The notes below the pieces were generated by a model. The model did not search any database. It had not been told where the DNA came from and was given only the letters and a program-made list of their open reading frames with translations. The position numbers and the translations under genes were made by a program. Below are positions 54,083 through 62,062 of a stretch of 64,000 nucleotides of DNA, piece by piece. Source of the stretch: an uncultured Acetatifactor sp. (GTDB lineage: Bacteria > Bacillota > Clostridia > Lachnospirales > Lachnospiraceae); the NCBI GenBank assembly GCA_934436435.1, contig CAKSAN010000002.1, positions 186,001 through 250,000 of the forward strand, given 5' to 3'. The stretch's first letter is position 1; the number at the start of each line of letters is the position of its first letter.

Positions 54083-54110
54083 TAATCTGGAATATAAAAG
54101 GAGAGCATTT

Positions 54111-55415
54111 ATGGAGGAAAATAAGGAATTGGAAACTGTCACCGAAAAACAGGCAACGGTAACTTCGGGGGCAAACAACGGCGAGAAAAAGGGATTGTTT
54201 CTCAGCGGCCTGATCGTAGGCTTTGCGGCAACGCTGCTGATCGTGGGAGGCGTCTTTATCGCTTTTCAGATCCACAGCATCGTGACCATGAAGGATGATG
54301 TGTCAGCGCAGGTATCCTACGGGGAAGATTCCGCAGTCAATGCACAGACCATCAAGAAACTGCAATTGCTGGAAGACACCGTGAAGGAGAATTTTTACCT
54401 GAGCGAGGTTACAAATGAGCAGTTGGAGGACGGTATGTTCCGGGGCCTGATGGACTCTCTGGATGATCCGTATTCCGAGTATTATACAGCGGAGGAACTG
54501 AACGAACTGACCGAACAGACCCAGGGAATCTATTACGGTATCGGTGCCTATGTCAGTATGGATTCTGACACCAGCCTGCCGAAGATCAGCGGCGTGATCG
54601 AAGGTGCTCCTGCAGCGGATGTGGATTTACGTGCCAATGATATCATTTATGAAGTAGACGGCATCTCCACCGCGGGCAAGACTCTGACGGAAGCGGTGAA
54701 TATGATCCGCGGCGAAGCGGGAACCACGGTGGATCTGACCATTGTCAGACAGGGGGCCGGGGATTATCTGCACGTTACCGTGGAGAGAGCCAAGGTAGAG
54801 AGCCCTACCGTAAAATACGAAATGCTGGATAACAATATGGCATATATCCAGATCGTGGAGTTCGATGATGTGACCATTGATCAGTTTACGGATGCATTGG
54901 CGACCGTGAAGGGTTCCGGTATGGAGGGACTGATCCTGGATCTGAGAGGTAATCCCGGCGGAAGTCTGGATGCGGTGGTTCGGATCGCGAGAAAGCTGCT
55001 TCCGGAAGGAATGATCGTATATACCGAAGATAAAGAAGGCAAGCGCACAGAGTATACCTGTGACGGCAAGACTCCTCTGGAAGTGCCTCTGGTGGTACTG
55101 GTGGATATGAACAGCGCCAGTGCTTCCGAGATCCTGGCGGGAGCAATTCAGGACTACGGTATCGGAACACTGGTAGGTACCACGACCTTCGGCAAGGGAA
55201 TTGTGCAGCAGATTATGCCCTTTACCGACGGATCCGCCATCAAGATTACCATCAGCGCTTACTATACACCAAACGGACGCAATATCCATGGAACCGGTAT
55301 TGCCCCCGATGTGGAATGCGAGTTTGACGGGGAGGCTTACTACAATAGTGACGACCCGGTAGACAACCAGCTGGAGAAGGCAAAAGAGGTTCTGAAGGAC
55401 CTCATGCAGGAATAA
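54111..55415 (+). CDS. S41 family C-terminal processing peptidase (CtpA-like)
   Basis: 434 residues from ATG 54111, with AAAGGAG 7 nt upstream; the open frame back to 54024 runs through the repeat and is rejected. One N-terminal membrane helix (about 27-49), a PDZ domain (about 135-220), and the S41 core with serine in DMNSASASEILAGAIQDY and lysine in TTFGKGIVQQ. Such serine proteases act outside the membrane, often on cell-wall hydrolases or signalling proteins. Following an FtsEX-M23 pair, it may process that hydrolase; this is inference. Confidence 0.92.
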   Translation: MEENKELETVTEKQATVTSGANNGEKKGLFLSGLIVGFAATLLIVGGVFIAFQIHSIVTMKDDVSAQVSYGEDSAVNAQTIKKLQLLEDTVKENFYLSEVTNEQLEDGMFRGLMDSLDDPYSEYYTAEELNELTEQTQGIYYGIGAYVSMDSDTSLPKISGVIEGAPAADVDLRANDIIYEVDGISTAGKTLTEAVNMIRGEAGTTVDLTIVRQGAGDYLHVTVERAKVESPTVKYEMLDNNMAYIQIVEFDDVTIDQFTDALATVKGSGMEGLILDLRGNPGGSLDAVVRIARKLLPEGMIVYTEDKEGKRTEYTCDGKTPLEVPLVVLVDMNSASASEILAGAIQDYGIGTLVGTTTFGKGIVQQIMPFTDGSAIKITISAYYTPNGRNIHGTGIAPDVECEFDGEAYYNSDDPVDNQLEKAKEVLKDLMQE

Positions 55416-55428
55416 AATAAAAAAAGTG

Positions 55429-55457
55429 TTGACAAAACGTACGAAACTGTATAATAT
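55429..55457 (+). promoter_or_regulatory. Promoter of the amino-acid ABC transporter operon
   Basis: Consensus TTGACA (55429-55434) pairs with TAATAT (55452-55457, 17-bp spacer) or TATAAT (55450-55455, 15-bp spacer). It starts 14 bp after the S41 stop codon. A terminator follows within about 15-20 nt of the likely start site. Confidence 0.75.
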
Positions 55458-55475
55458 GTAATCCATAAAAACAAA

Positions 55476-55509
55476 GGCGTTTTTACCAGACCGGTAAAAG
55501 CGCCTTTTT
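55476..55509 (+). terminator. Leader terminator between the ABC operon promoter and its first gene
   Basis: GGCGTTTTTACC (55476-55487) pairs with GGTAAAAGCGCC (55493-55504), with one T-G wobble, around AGACC; TTTTT follows. Its base and tail resemble the leader terminator before the second glutamine synthetase gene. It may terminate the S41 transcript, attenuate the ABC operon, or both. Confidence 0.8.
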
Positions 55510-55554
55510 CTGTTATCAAAAATTCCTGCCCGGGACGCAGAATGGAGGAGCAAA

Positions 55555-56277
55555 ATGATCAGACTGGAAAATGTATGTAAGAATTTCGGAGATCTCCAGG
55601 TACTGAAAAATGTAAATCTGGAAGTAAAAGAAGGCGAGAAGCTGGTTATCATCGGACCCTCCGGTTCCGGTAAGTCCACCACCGTGCGATGCATGAATTT
55701 CCTGGAGGAGCCTACCAGTGGTCATGTATATATCGACGGACAGAAGCTGACCCATGCGAATAAGACCAAGATCATACGGGAGTCTATCTCCATGGTGTTC
55801 CAGCAGTTCAATCTGTATCCGCACATGACGGTACTTAAGAATCTGACAATAGCACCCATGAAGCTGCATCACAAGAGTAAGAAGGAAGCCGAGGATCTGG
55901 CCTACCACTATCTGGATGTGGTAGGGCTGCGGGATAAGGCCCATGTATATCCCACCACTCTTTCCGGCGGACAGCAGCAGAGAATCGCCATTGCGAGAGC
56001 CCTGTGTGCACAGACGAAGATCATTCTCTTCGACGAGCCGACTTCCGCACTGGATCCGGAGACGATCCAGGAAGTGTTGGATGTTATGATCAAGCTGGCC
56101 AAGGAGAACATTACCATGGTGGTCGTTACCCATGAGATGGGATTTGCCAGACAGGTGGCAGACCGGGTGGTATTTATGGCGGACGGACAGATCATTGAGG
56201 AAGGCACGCCGGATCATTTCTTCGACAATCCTTCCAATGAACGTGTCAAGCAGTTCCTGGGCAAGATCATCCGCTAG
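55555..56277 (+). CDS. Polar amino-acid ABC transporter ATP-binding protein (GlnQ-like)
   Basis: 240 residues. Cytoplasmic ATPase that drives amino-acid uptake. Walker A GPSGSGKSTTVRCMNFLE near residue 36, Q-loop MVFQQFNLYPHMTVLKN, signature LSGGQQQRIAIARAL, Walker B ILFDEPTSALDPE, and H-loop VVTHEMGFARQVADRVVFM. These are the sequences of the GlnQ/GltL group. GGAGG lies 6 nt before the ATG. A binding protein and two permeases follow, making a complete importer. Confidence 0.94.
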   Translation: MIRLENVCKNFGDLQVLKNVNLEVKEGEKLVIIGPSGSGKSTTVRCMNFLEEPTSGHVYIDGQKLTHANKTKIIRESISMVFQQFNLYPHMTVLKNLTIAPMKLHHKSKKEAEDLAYHYLDVVGLRDKAHVYPTTLSGGQQQRIAIARALCAQTKIILFDEPTSALDPETIQEVLDVMIKLAKENITMVVVTHEMGFARQVADRVVFMADGQIIEEGTPDHFFDNPSNERVKQFLGKIIR

Positions 56278-56300
56278 GACGAGACACAACATTCACAGGT

Positions 56301-56347
56301 CTGACCACGGAGCCGCAATTTACATCAGGTCAGTCACAAGGCTCTGT
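56301..56347 (+). promoter_or_regulatory. Interleaved RNA pairing before the binding-protein gene
   Basis: CTGACC (56301-56306) can pair with GGTCAG (56328-56333), and ACGGAGCC (56307-56314) can pair with GGCTCTGT (56340-56347). The arms alternate, so the two helices either form a pseudoknot or exclude each other. It lies 41 nt before the ATG of the solute-binding protein. Confidence 0.4.
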
Positions 56348-56388
56348 GTTTAGATATAAAGTAAAGGGAATTAAAGGAGGAAAACATT

Positions 56389-57309
56389 ATGAAAAATCTG
56401 AAAAAATGGACTGCACTGGCAGCAGTAATGGCAATGACGGCAACCCTGTTCACCGGATGCGGAAGCGCCGATGCCCCCGCTTCCGAGACAGTAGCAAGTA
56501 CTACTGAAAGCACTGCAGCAGCGGCAACGGCAGAAGCTCCCGCAGCAGACGGAGAACTGGCAGCAGACGTACAGGCCATCGTAGATCGTGGTGTATTAAG
56601 AGTCGGTGTTAAAAATGCTGTAGTCGGCTTCGGTTTCCAGGATACCTTAACCGGTGAATATTCAGGGCTGGAGATCAGCCTGGCTGAAAAAATCGCAGAA
56701 AGCCTCGGCGTGGATGTAGAGTTCACCGCTGTAACCGCAGCGACCAGAACCGAGCTTCTGGACTCCGGTGATATCGATTGTGTACTGGCTACCTTTACCA
56801 TTACCGATGAGAGAAAACAGAGCTGGGATTTCTCCACTCCCTATTTTACCGATTATGTAACCGTACTGGTAGAGGATAAGAGCGGTATCAGTTCCCTGGC
56901 AGATCTGGTAGACAAGAAGGTTGGTGTATCCTCAGGATCCACTTCCGCAAAGGCACTGGTAAAGGCTATGATCGATGCAGGACTGATCGACGGTACCGGA
57001 TTTGATGCAGATACCTTTGATCCCGCACTGTGGACCACCGGAATCTCTTTCCAGCAGTATGATGATTATCCTGCTATCTCCACTGCATTGAGTGCCGGTG
57101 AGGTAGATGCCTTCTGCGTAGATAAGTCCATTCTGGCAATTTACAAGACCGACGGACGTTCCTACATTGATGACAAATTCTCTCCTCAGGAATATGGCGT
57201 GGCTACCACCAAGGGTTCCGGCTTCTCCGCCTATGTGGATGAACTGGTTCAGGGATGGCTGGCAGACGGCACCATTGACAGTCTGATCACAGAGAATGGA
57301 TTAGAGTAA
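56389..57309 (+). CDS. Amino-acid ABC transporter substrate-binding lipoprotein (family 3)
   Basis: 306 residues. A signal peptide ends in the lipobox LFTGC (C24), so the protein is anchored outside the membrane. A low-complexity Ala/Thr/Ser/Glu linker (about 25-60) is followed by the SBP family 3 fold: GVLRVGVKNAVVGFGFQD, GLEISLAEKIAESLGVDVEF, DVDCVLATFTITDERKQSWDFSTPY-like segment, and VGVSSGSTSAKALV. Clustering with GlnQ-like ATPase suggests glutamate, glutamine or another polar amino acid. AAAGGAGG precedes the ATG. Confidence 0.92.
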   Translation: MKNLKKWTALAAVMAMTATLFTGCGSADAPASETVASTTESTAAAATAEAPAADGELAADVQAIVDRGVLRVGVKNAVVGFGFQDTLTGEYSGLEISLAEKIAESLGVDVEFTAVTAATRTELLDSGDIDCVLATFTITDERKQSWDFSTPYFTDYVTVLVEDKSGISSLADLVDKKVGVSSGSTSAKALVKAMIDAGLIDGTGFDADTFDPALWTTGISFQQYDDYPAISTALSAGEVDAFCVDKSILAIYKTDGRSYIDDKFSPQEYGVATTKGSGFSAYVDELVQGWLADGTIDSLITENGLE

Positions 57310-57324
57310 AAAGAAACAGTAATA

Positions 57325-57369
57325 CCACAGCGTCCGCCGAGACACTGTGCGTCCGGCAGGACGCTGTGG
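57325..57369 (+). other. Strong intercistronic hairpin after the binding-protein gene
   Basis: A perfect 11-bp stem (57325-57335 with 57359-57369) continues inward, past one bulged A, with GCCG/CGGC. No T-tract follows. It sits between the binding-protein and permease genes, where stem-loops often protect the upstream mRNA so that binding protein is made in excess of permease. Confidence 0.7.
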
Positions 57370-57397
57370 AAAGAAAAAGTAACCGGGAGGAAACACT

Positions 57398-58126
57398 ATG
57401 TCTGGTATTATTTCAGCAAGAGCCTGGGGCAAGGTCTGGGCGTACAGGAGCACATTCCTGTTAGGACTTCTGAATACTGTGGAGACAGCATTTTTCGCGA
57501 TCCTGCTATCGCTGGCACTGGGCGTGATCTTCGGACTGATGGCCACCAGCGGAAAAAAAGTATTGCAGGCCATCAGCAGAGTATATGTGGAGATCATGCA
57601 GAATACACCGATTTTGCTTCAGCTGTGTTTCTTCTACTATGCATTGGCTTTTTCCGGTCATAGTATCGGAATCCTGCCGACAGGTATCGTTGCACTGGGC
57701 GTATATACCGGAGCCTATATGGCAGAAGTGGTACGTGCGGGCATTGAGGCCGTTCCCAAGGGACAGTTCGAGGCGGCAGTGTCCCAGGGATTCACTTACG
57801 TGGAGCGGATGTATTACATCATTCTCCCCCAGAGTATCAAGATCATTCTGCCGCCTATGGTAAACCAGATCGTGAACCTGATCAAAAACACCTCCTGCCT
57901 ATACATTATCGGCGGAGCGGATCTGATCTCGCTGACTTACAGCTTTGTCACCGGTGAAAATACCGGTGGGGCTTATGCTCCGGCCTATCTGGTCAGCGGA
58001 CTGTTATTTTTCGTTATATGTTACCCTCTCTCCAAGACAGCCAGTGTCTGGGAGATCCATCTGAAGAAAAGAGACCAGCGGGTGACGTTTCAGAGAACAG
58101 AAGGGACGGTGACGGACAATGAGTAA
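57398..58126 (+). CDS. Amino-acid ABC transporter permease (HEQRO type)
   Basis: 242 residues with about five membrane helices. The EAA loop that contacts the ATPase is RAGIEAVPKGQFEAAVSQGFTYVERMYYIILPQSIKIILPP (about 111-150). The N-terminus TFLLGLLNTVETAFFAILLSLALGVIFGL is the usual first helix of the His/Glu/Gln/Arg/opine permease family. GGGAGG precedes the ATG. It overlaps the second permease gene by 8 bp. Confidence 0.93.
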   Translation: MSGIISARAWGKVWAYRSTFLLGLLNTVETAFFAILLSLALGVIFGLMATSGKKVLQAISRVYVEIMQNTPILLQLCFFYYALAFSGHSIGILPTGIVALGVYTGAYMAEVVRAGIEAVPKGQFEAAVSQGFTYVERMYYIILPQSIKIILPPMVNQIVNLIKNTSCLYIIGGADLISLTYSFVTGENTGGAYAPAYLVSGLLFFVICYPLSKTASVWEIHLKKRDQRVTFQRTEGTVTDNE

Positions 58127-58883
58127 CCTGGAAGCAAGCTTTTCCATTCTGGGCCAGAAAGGCGTTATGGCCTATATTTTAAAAGGTACGGTATTTACCC
58201 TGATCATTGCTCTGATTGCCGTGGTACTGGGAATCGTCATCGGTTCGGTACTGGCTCTGTGCAGAAACTACTGCACAGGTAAAAAGACGAAAATATTCGG
58301 TATTATCGCCACCGTATACATAGAAGTATTCCGAAATACCCCGTTACTGTTGTGGATCTTTATCTGTCTGGTGTTCTGTCCCTGTCCGGAGCTGTTCAAC
58401 CGGAAACTGTTCGGACTGACCACCGTAGAGACGAAACTGCTGTTTAAGGCGGCGGTTGCCCTGATCCTGTTTACCTCTTCCGTTATCGCAGAGATCATCC
58501 GCGGCGGCCTGAACTCTATCGCCCACGGTCAGTTTGAAGCCGGTCATGCGCAGGGCTTCAATGTGGTGCAGGTCATGATCTACATTATCCTGCCTCAGGC
58601 TTACCGGAATGTTATTCCCACCTTGTTAAGCCAGGTCATCACCACCATCAAGGACTCGTCCTATCTGGCAAATGTGGCGACCATCGAACTAATGGCAAGG
58701 ACCAAACAACTGCTTTCCGCAGCCAGCCGTTACAATGGTACCGGTAATGTGAATGTATCAGATGTATTCGTGCTGTTTGGCGTGGCGGCATTGATCTATT
58801 TTATTATCAACTACACACTGTCCTGCGTGGTACGCTCCATGCAGAAACGGCGGAAGAAACCCGTACGGGTAACGGCAGATTAA
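58119..58883 (+). CDS. Amino-acid ABC transporter permease (second subunit)
   Basis: 254 residues with about five membrane helices. The HEQRO first helix region is ILKGTVFTLIIALIAVVLGIVIGSVLAL, and the EAA loop is GGLNSIAHGQFEAGHAQGFNVVQVMIYIILPQAYRNVIPTLLSQ (about 128-170). It forms a heterodimeric channel with the preceding permease. The ribosome site lies inside the end of the previous gene, so translation is probably coupled. Confidence 0.93.
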   Translation: MSNLEASFSILGQKGVMAYILKGTVFTLIIALIAVVLGIVIGSVLALCRNYCTGKKTKIFGIIATVYIEVFRNTPLLLWIFICLVFCPCPELFNRKLFGLTTVETKLLFKAAVALILFTSSVIAEIIRGGLNSIAHGQFEAGHAQGFNVVQVMIYIILPQAYRNVIPTLLSQVITTIKDSSYLANVATIELMARTKQLLSAASRYNGTGNVNVSDVFVLFGVAALIYFIINYTLSCVVRSMQKRRKKPVRVTAD

Positions 58884-58920
58884 AATGGAAAATTCTAAGT
58901 AGGAAAGGCATGGTAGTGGT

Positions 58921-59514
58921 ATGGAACAGTATGTGATTACGATTTCAAGACAGTTCGGCAGTATGGGCAGATCCATTGCAAAGGAGCTTTCCGAAATGCT
59001 GGGGATCGAATTTATGGACAGAGATATTGTGGAGGCTACGGCGAAGCGTATGGGACTTCCGGTGTCTGTCATCAGTAATGAAGAGGAGAGCATGAAGTCC
59101 ACATTTTTCCGCAGACAGTATCCTCTGGGTATGGGAATGTCCAGCTTGAAGGATGAAATTTTCTACACCCAGAAAAATATCATCCGGGATTTCGCAGCCA
59201 AGGGCTCCTGCATCATTGTGGGACGATGTGCGGACTACATTCTGGAGGATATTCCGAATCATTTGAATGTGTATGTCTATGCTCCCGATGAGGCAAGACT
59301 GAAAAACTGTGTGGAGAATCTCCAGATGGATCCCCAGACGGCAAAAAAGATGATGCGGGATGTGGATGCGGCCAGAAATCGTTACCATAAAGCCTACATT
59401 CCCGGCTGGCAGAGTGTCTTCGACCATAAGGACCTCATGATCGACAGCAGCCGGTTCGGTATCGACGGCACGGCAAAGATCCTGGCGGACATTGTTAAAA
59501 ACCAGTGGGGCTGA
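58921..59514 (+). CDS. Cytidylate kinase-like family protein
   Basis: 197 residues starting MEQYVITISRQFGSMGRSIAKELSEMLGIEFMDRDIV, the pattern of the cytidylate-kinase-like (AAK_6) family common in Clostridia. The P-loop position has RQFGSMGRSI in place of a classical GxxGxGKS, while CIIVGRCADYIL and the NxVENLQMDPQTAKKMMRDVDAAR region match the lid. A nucleotide kinase is suggested; the substrate is not known and it is not the housekeeping Cmk. Its 3' end overlaps a convergent gene by 20 bp. Confidence 0.82.
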   Translation: MEQYVITISRQFGSMGRSIAKELSEMLGIEFMDRDIVEATAKRMGLPVSVISNEEESMKSTFFRRQYPLGMGMSSLKDEIFYTQKNIIRDFAAKGSCIIVGRCADYILEDIPNHLNVYVYAPDEARLKNCVENLQMDPQTAKKMMRDVDAARNRYHKAYIPGWQSVFDHKDLMIDSSRFGIDGTAKILADIVKNQWG

Positions 59515-60436
59515 TGGTCCACAGATTTTTGATCTGCGGTGACAGGGTGTCATAATCCCAGGTGCGGGAGCTGTTGCTTACCCGGTTGGGATCCTTGACA
59601 CAAAAACCGGTGTCATCATAATCATAGAGCAGAATATAGTGGCCGGAGGTGGTGAAATCCCCCGGTCGCATGCTGCATACGATAAGCTTGCCCTGATCCA
59701 GGGCTTTTTTCATACTATTTTCATTTAGAGGTAATTCTTTGCCGGACAGGCCAAGAGCTGTAAGCCCGTCGGTCCACAGAGACCAGCTGGTGCCGCTTTC
59801 GGTGTAATATCCGTTTTTCGTACAGTAGGAAGCAATCTCCCGGGGAGTGCCGTTCAGATCCCGGGTAAAATACACATAGGCCATGGACAGGCAGGTAGGA
59901 CCGCAGCCGGCGAGACCGATGATGCTCTCTCCGTAGGACTCATAGCCCCAGCGTTTGTCCCATTGCAGGAACAGGGGAACCTGTCCAATGAGAACATCGG
60001 AGGTAAGGTCAATGGACTGCCCCAGATAATTCTGCCGGTTGGGGTAGTCTGCCACAAAATCCGCAGCCTCCGCATTGTTTTGGGCAAGTTCGGACAGAGC
60101 TTCGGTGATGCTGTCGGCATCTGTTGCGGAGGAAAGACTTCCTGCCGGGGCTGTCTCGTTTTCTTCCCGCAGTGAAGCAAAATCATATTGAGAGACCGGA
60201 AGATCGTACCGGGCAGTCAGCTGATAGTACAGATGATTGACGGCAGGAAGGATTTCATTGCCGTAATCCTGCCAGAAAGAGACAGCGGCCAGGATCAGCA
60301 TGACGGCAACGGAGAACCGAAGACAGCGGGCAATGCATTTTCTTCTGCGGATGGCACGTTTTCTGCGGAGCATCTCCTGTCTGGAAATTTTGCGTCGGCG
60401 TTGCACCGGAGTCTGATAATTTGTAGTGGTATTCAT
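59495..60436 (-). CDS. C39 family cysteine peptidase, membrane-anchored
   Basis: 313 residues from the ATG at 60436, with GAGGA 6 nt upstream on the minus strand; the frame is open to 60592 without a site. The N-terminus is very basic (QRRRKISRQEMLRRKRAIRRRK), then one membrane helix (about 47-66), a linker, and a papain-like C39_2 domain with catalytic Cys in GLAGCGPTCLSMAY and His in TTSGHYILLYDY, followed by the Asp/Asn of FCVKDPN. The active site would lie outside the cell. Substrate unknown; there is no bacteriocin gene or ABC domain nearby. It overlaps the convergent kinase-like gene by 20 bp. Confidence 0.88.
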   Translation of the reverse strand: MNTTTNYQTPVQRRRKISRQEMLRRKRAIRRRKCIARCLRFSVAVMLILAAVSFWQDYGNEILPAVNHLYYQLTARYDLPVSQYDFASLREENETAPAGSLSSATDADSITEALSELAQNNAEAADFVADYPNRQNYLGQSIDLTSDVLIGQVPLFLQWDKRWGYESYGESIIGLAGCGPTCLSMAYVYFTRDLNGTPREIASYCTKNGYYTESGTSWSLWTDGLTALGLSGKELPLNENSMKKALDQGKLIVCSMRPGDFTTSGHYILLYDYDDTGFCVKDPNRVSNSSRTWDYDTLSPQIKNLWTISPTGF

Positions 60437-60542
60437 AGTAGTCCTCACACCTTTCCGTAACCTGCAAATTTGGGGCCGCAGGCATAAATTTGAGTGTAAA
60501 AATTTATTTTTAACATTATTCTCATCCCACCAGAACCTTTTT

Positions 60543-60570
60543 TTGACGTAGTAACCGTCTTTTCTATAGT
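60543..60570 (+). promoter_or_regulatory. Candidate promoter of the HD-GYP gene
   Basis: TTGACG (60543-60548) and TATAGT (60565-60570) with a 16-bp spacer, about 135 nt before the HD-GYP start. A second, weaker candidate (TTTAAG and TACAAT with 17 bp) lies nearer, ending about 45 nt before the ATG. I see no convincing promoter for the divergent C39 gene in the same 269-bp gap. Confidence 0.55.
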
Positions 60571-60705
60571 AGAGTATAAAGGAATGCCTCATAAAAAGTC
60601 TTTTAAGCAGTTTTAAGCTTTTTGACAGATATCTTTAAGATTTCATGAAGATATGGTACAATAATAAAGTATGAACCAAAATCATTCGGAAAGGGGAAGA
60701 GACCG

Positions 60706-61815
60706 ATGATCAGGAGGAAATATGTTCCGCTGCGTATCGTGCAGCCGGGAATGATGATCGATCAGGCGATTATAGACCGTGCGGGTCGCGTGCTGATCGC
60801 CAGACGTACCCGACTGGAGGATTTTCACATTGATGCGCTGAAGAAAATGGGAGTTACAGGAATCTACACCTGTGAGGGGACGGAGGATGAGAAGCCGGCG
60901 GATGCGGACAAGCCGCAGGAACTTTCTGAACCGTTACAGAAGAAGTACGACCAGATGAAAGTAAAGGATCCTGCCAAGGTGAAGATCTCCGAGAGCGTGC
61001 GAAGCCGTGTGGCACAGGGAGTGCAGTATTTGTATCAGGACACCCAGTCAAAGGATTTTACCAACGCATCCCGAAGCATTACGGAGGATCTGTTACGGGC
61101 CATTGAGGATAATGACGCGGTTGCAGTGGATATCGGTGCGCTGAAGGTCAGCGATGAGTACACATTCAAGCACAGTGTGGATGTGGCCACGATGTCTATG
61201 ATCGTAGCAAGAAAATACGGATTGGATGATAAACAGGTCTATGAGATCGGTATTGCGGGGCTGCTGCACGATATCGGCAAGTCGAAGGTGCCCAATGAGA
61301 TCTTGAACAAGGCATCACGACTGTCGGACGAAGAGTTTGCCATTATGAAGCAGCATTCGGTATATGGTTATCGGATTCTTCAGCCCAAGGAAGACCTGTC
61401 CAAAGAGATTAAAATGGGAGTATTGCAGCACCACGAGAAGATGAACGGAAAAGGGTATCCCATGGGGGTTACGGGGGATAAGATCGATCTGTTTGCCCGG
61501 CTGATCTCTGTGTCGGATATCTATGATGCTTTGGTGACGGAACGCCCCTATAAGAAGCCGTTTTCTCCCAGGGATGCCGTGGAAATGATCATGTCCATGA
61601 CGGAAGAACTGGATATTACGGTGATGCGGTGCTTTCTGGAGAGTGTGATTCTCTATCCGGTAGGCACGGACGTGGCATTGAGTAACGGAGAGACTGCCCG
61701 CGTGGTGGAAAATATTCCCAACGCAGTCTTGCGTCCAAAAGTAATGGGCCTTACCACCGGCAGAGTCTATGATCTGGCCAATGACGTGAAATGCGCGAAT
61801 GTAATTATCTTATAG
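60706..61815 (+). CDS. HD-GYP domain phosphodiesterase
   Basis: 369 residues. A cytoplasmic phosphodiesterase family that hydrolyses cyclic di-GMP. An N-terminal domain of about 120 residues (YVPLRIVQPGMMIDQAIID) resembles DUF3391-type modules. The HD core has HSVDVA, LLHDIGKSKVPNEILNK with the HD pair near residue 190, QHSVYGYRIL, and HHEKMNGKGYPMG, which contains the GYP motif. A C-terminal tail of about 60 residues follows. AAAGGGG precedes the ATG. It could link c-di-GMP to motility in this flagellated organism. Confidence 0.93.
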   Translation: MIRRKYVPLRIVQPGMMIDQAIIDRAGRVLIARRTRLEDFHIDALKKMGVTGIYTCEGTEDEKPADADKPQELSEPLQKKYDQMKVKDPAKVKISESVRSRVAQGVQYLYQDTQSKDFTNASRSITEDLLRAIEDNDAVAVDIGALKVSDEYTFKHSVDVATMSMIVARKYGLDDKQVYEIGIAGLLHDIGKSKVPNEILNKASRLSDEEFAIMKQHSVYGYRILQPKEDLSKEIKMGVLQHHEKMNGKGYPMGVTGDKIDLFARLISVSDIYDALVTERPYKKPFSPRDAVEMIMSMTEELDITVMRCFLESVILYPVGTDVALSNGETARVVENIPNAVLRPKVMGLTTGRVYDLANDVKCANVIIL

Positions 61816-61944
61816 CCGAGGGCATTCTGCCAATCCGGGAGTTCTGTTTGTATCAAAAACGAAGAAATTTGCAAAAAAAATACAAAAATATTAGATTTCA
61901 CCTTGTTAAAAGACTCTATTTCCGCTATGTAGGCAAATAAAAGA

Positions 61945-61992
61945 AATTCCGTACAAAAAATTCTCAATCAGGAACTTTTTTTGTACGGAATT
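61945..61992. terminator. Long AT-rich hairpin between convergent genes
   Basis: A perfect 16-bp inverted repeat (61945-61960 with 61977-61992) with an A6 run and a T7 run at the inner ends of its arms and a 16-nt loop. It lies between the + strand HD-GYP gene and the - strand DUF3048 gene and may stop transcription from both sides. Confidence 0.6.
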
Positions 61993-62062
61993 CATTGTTT
62001 TTACGCTATTTACGCCAAAAGCAAATTAAGTTCCCATTTCTATGAAAGAATATGAATGGATA

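Noticed and set aside
54024..54110. An N-terminal extension of the S41 protease through the repeat
   Set aside because: The extra residues are encoded by the hairpins of copy 9, are Cys/Arg-rich, and lack a ribosome site; ATG 54111 has a good one.
59495..60436. A bacteriocin maturation system built on the C39 peptidase
   Set aside because: The C39 domain is not fused to an ABC transporter, and no precursor peptide with a double-Gly leader or bacteriocin gene is adjacent.
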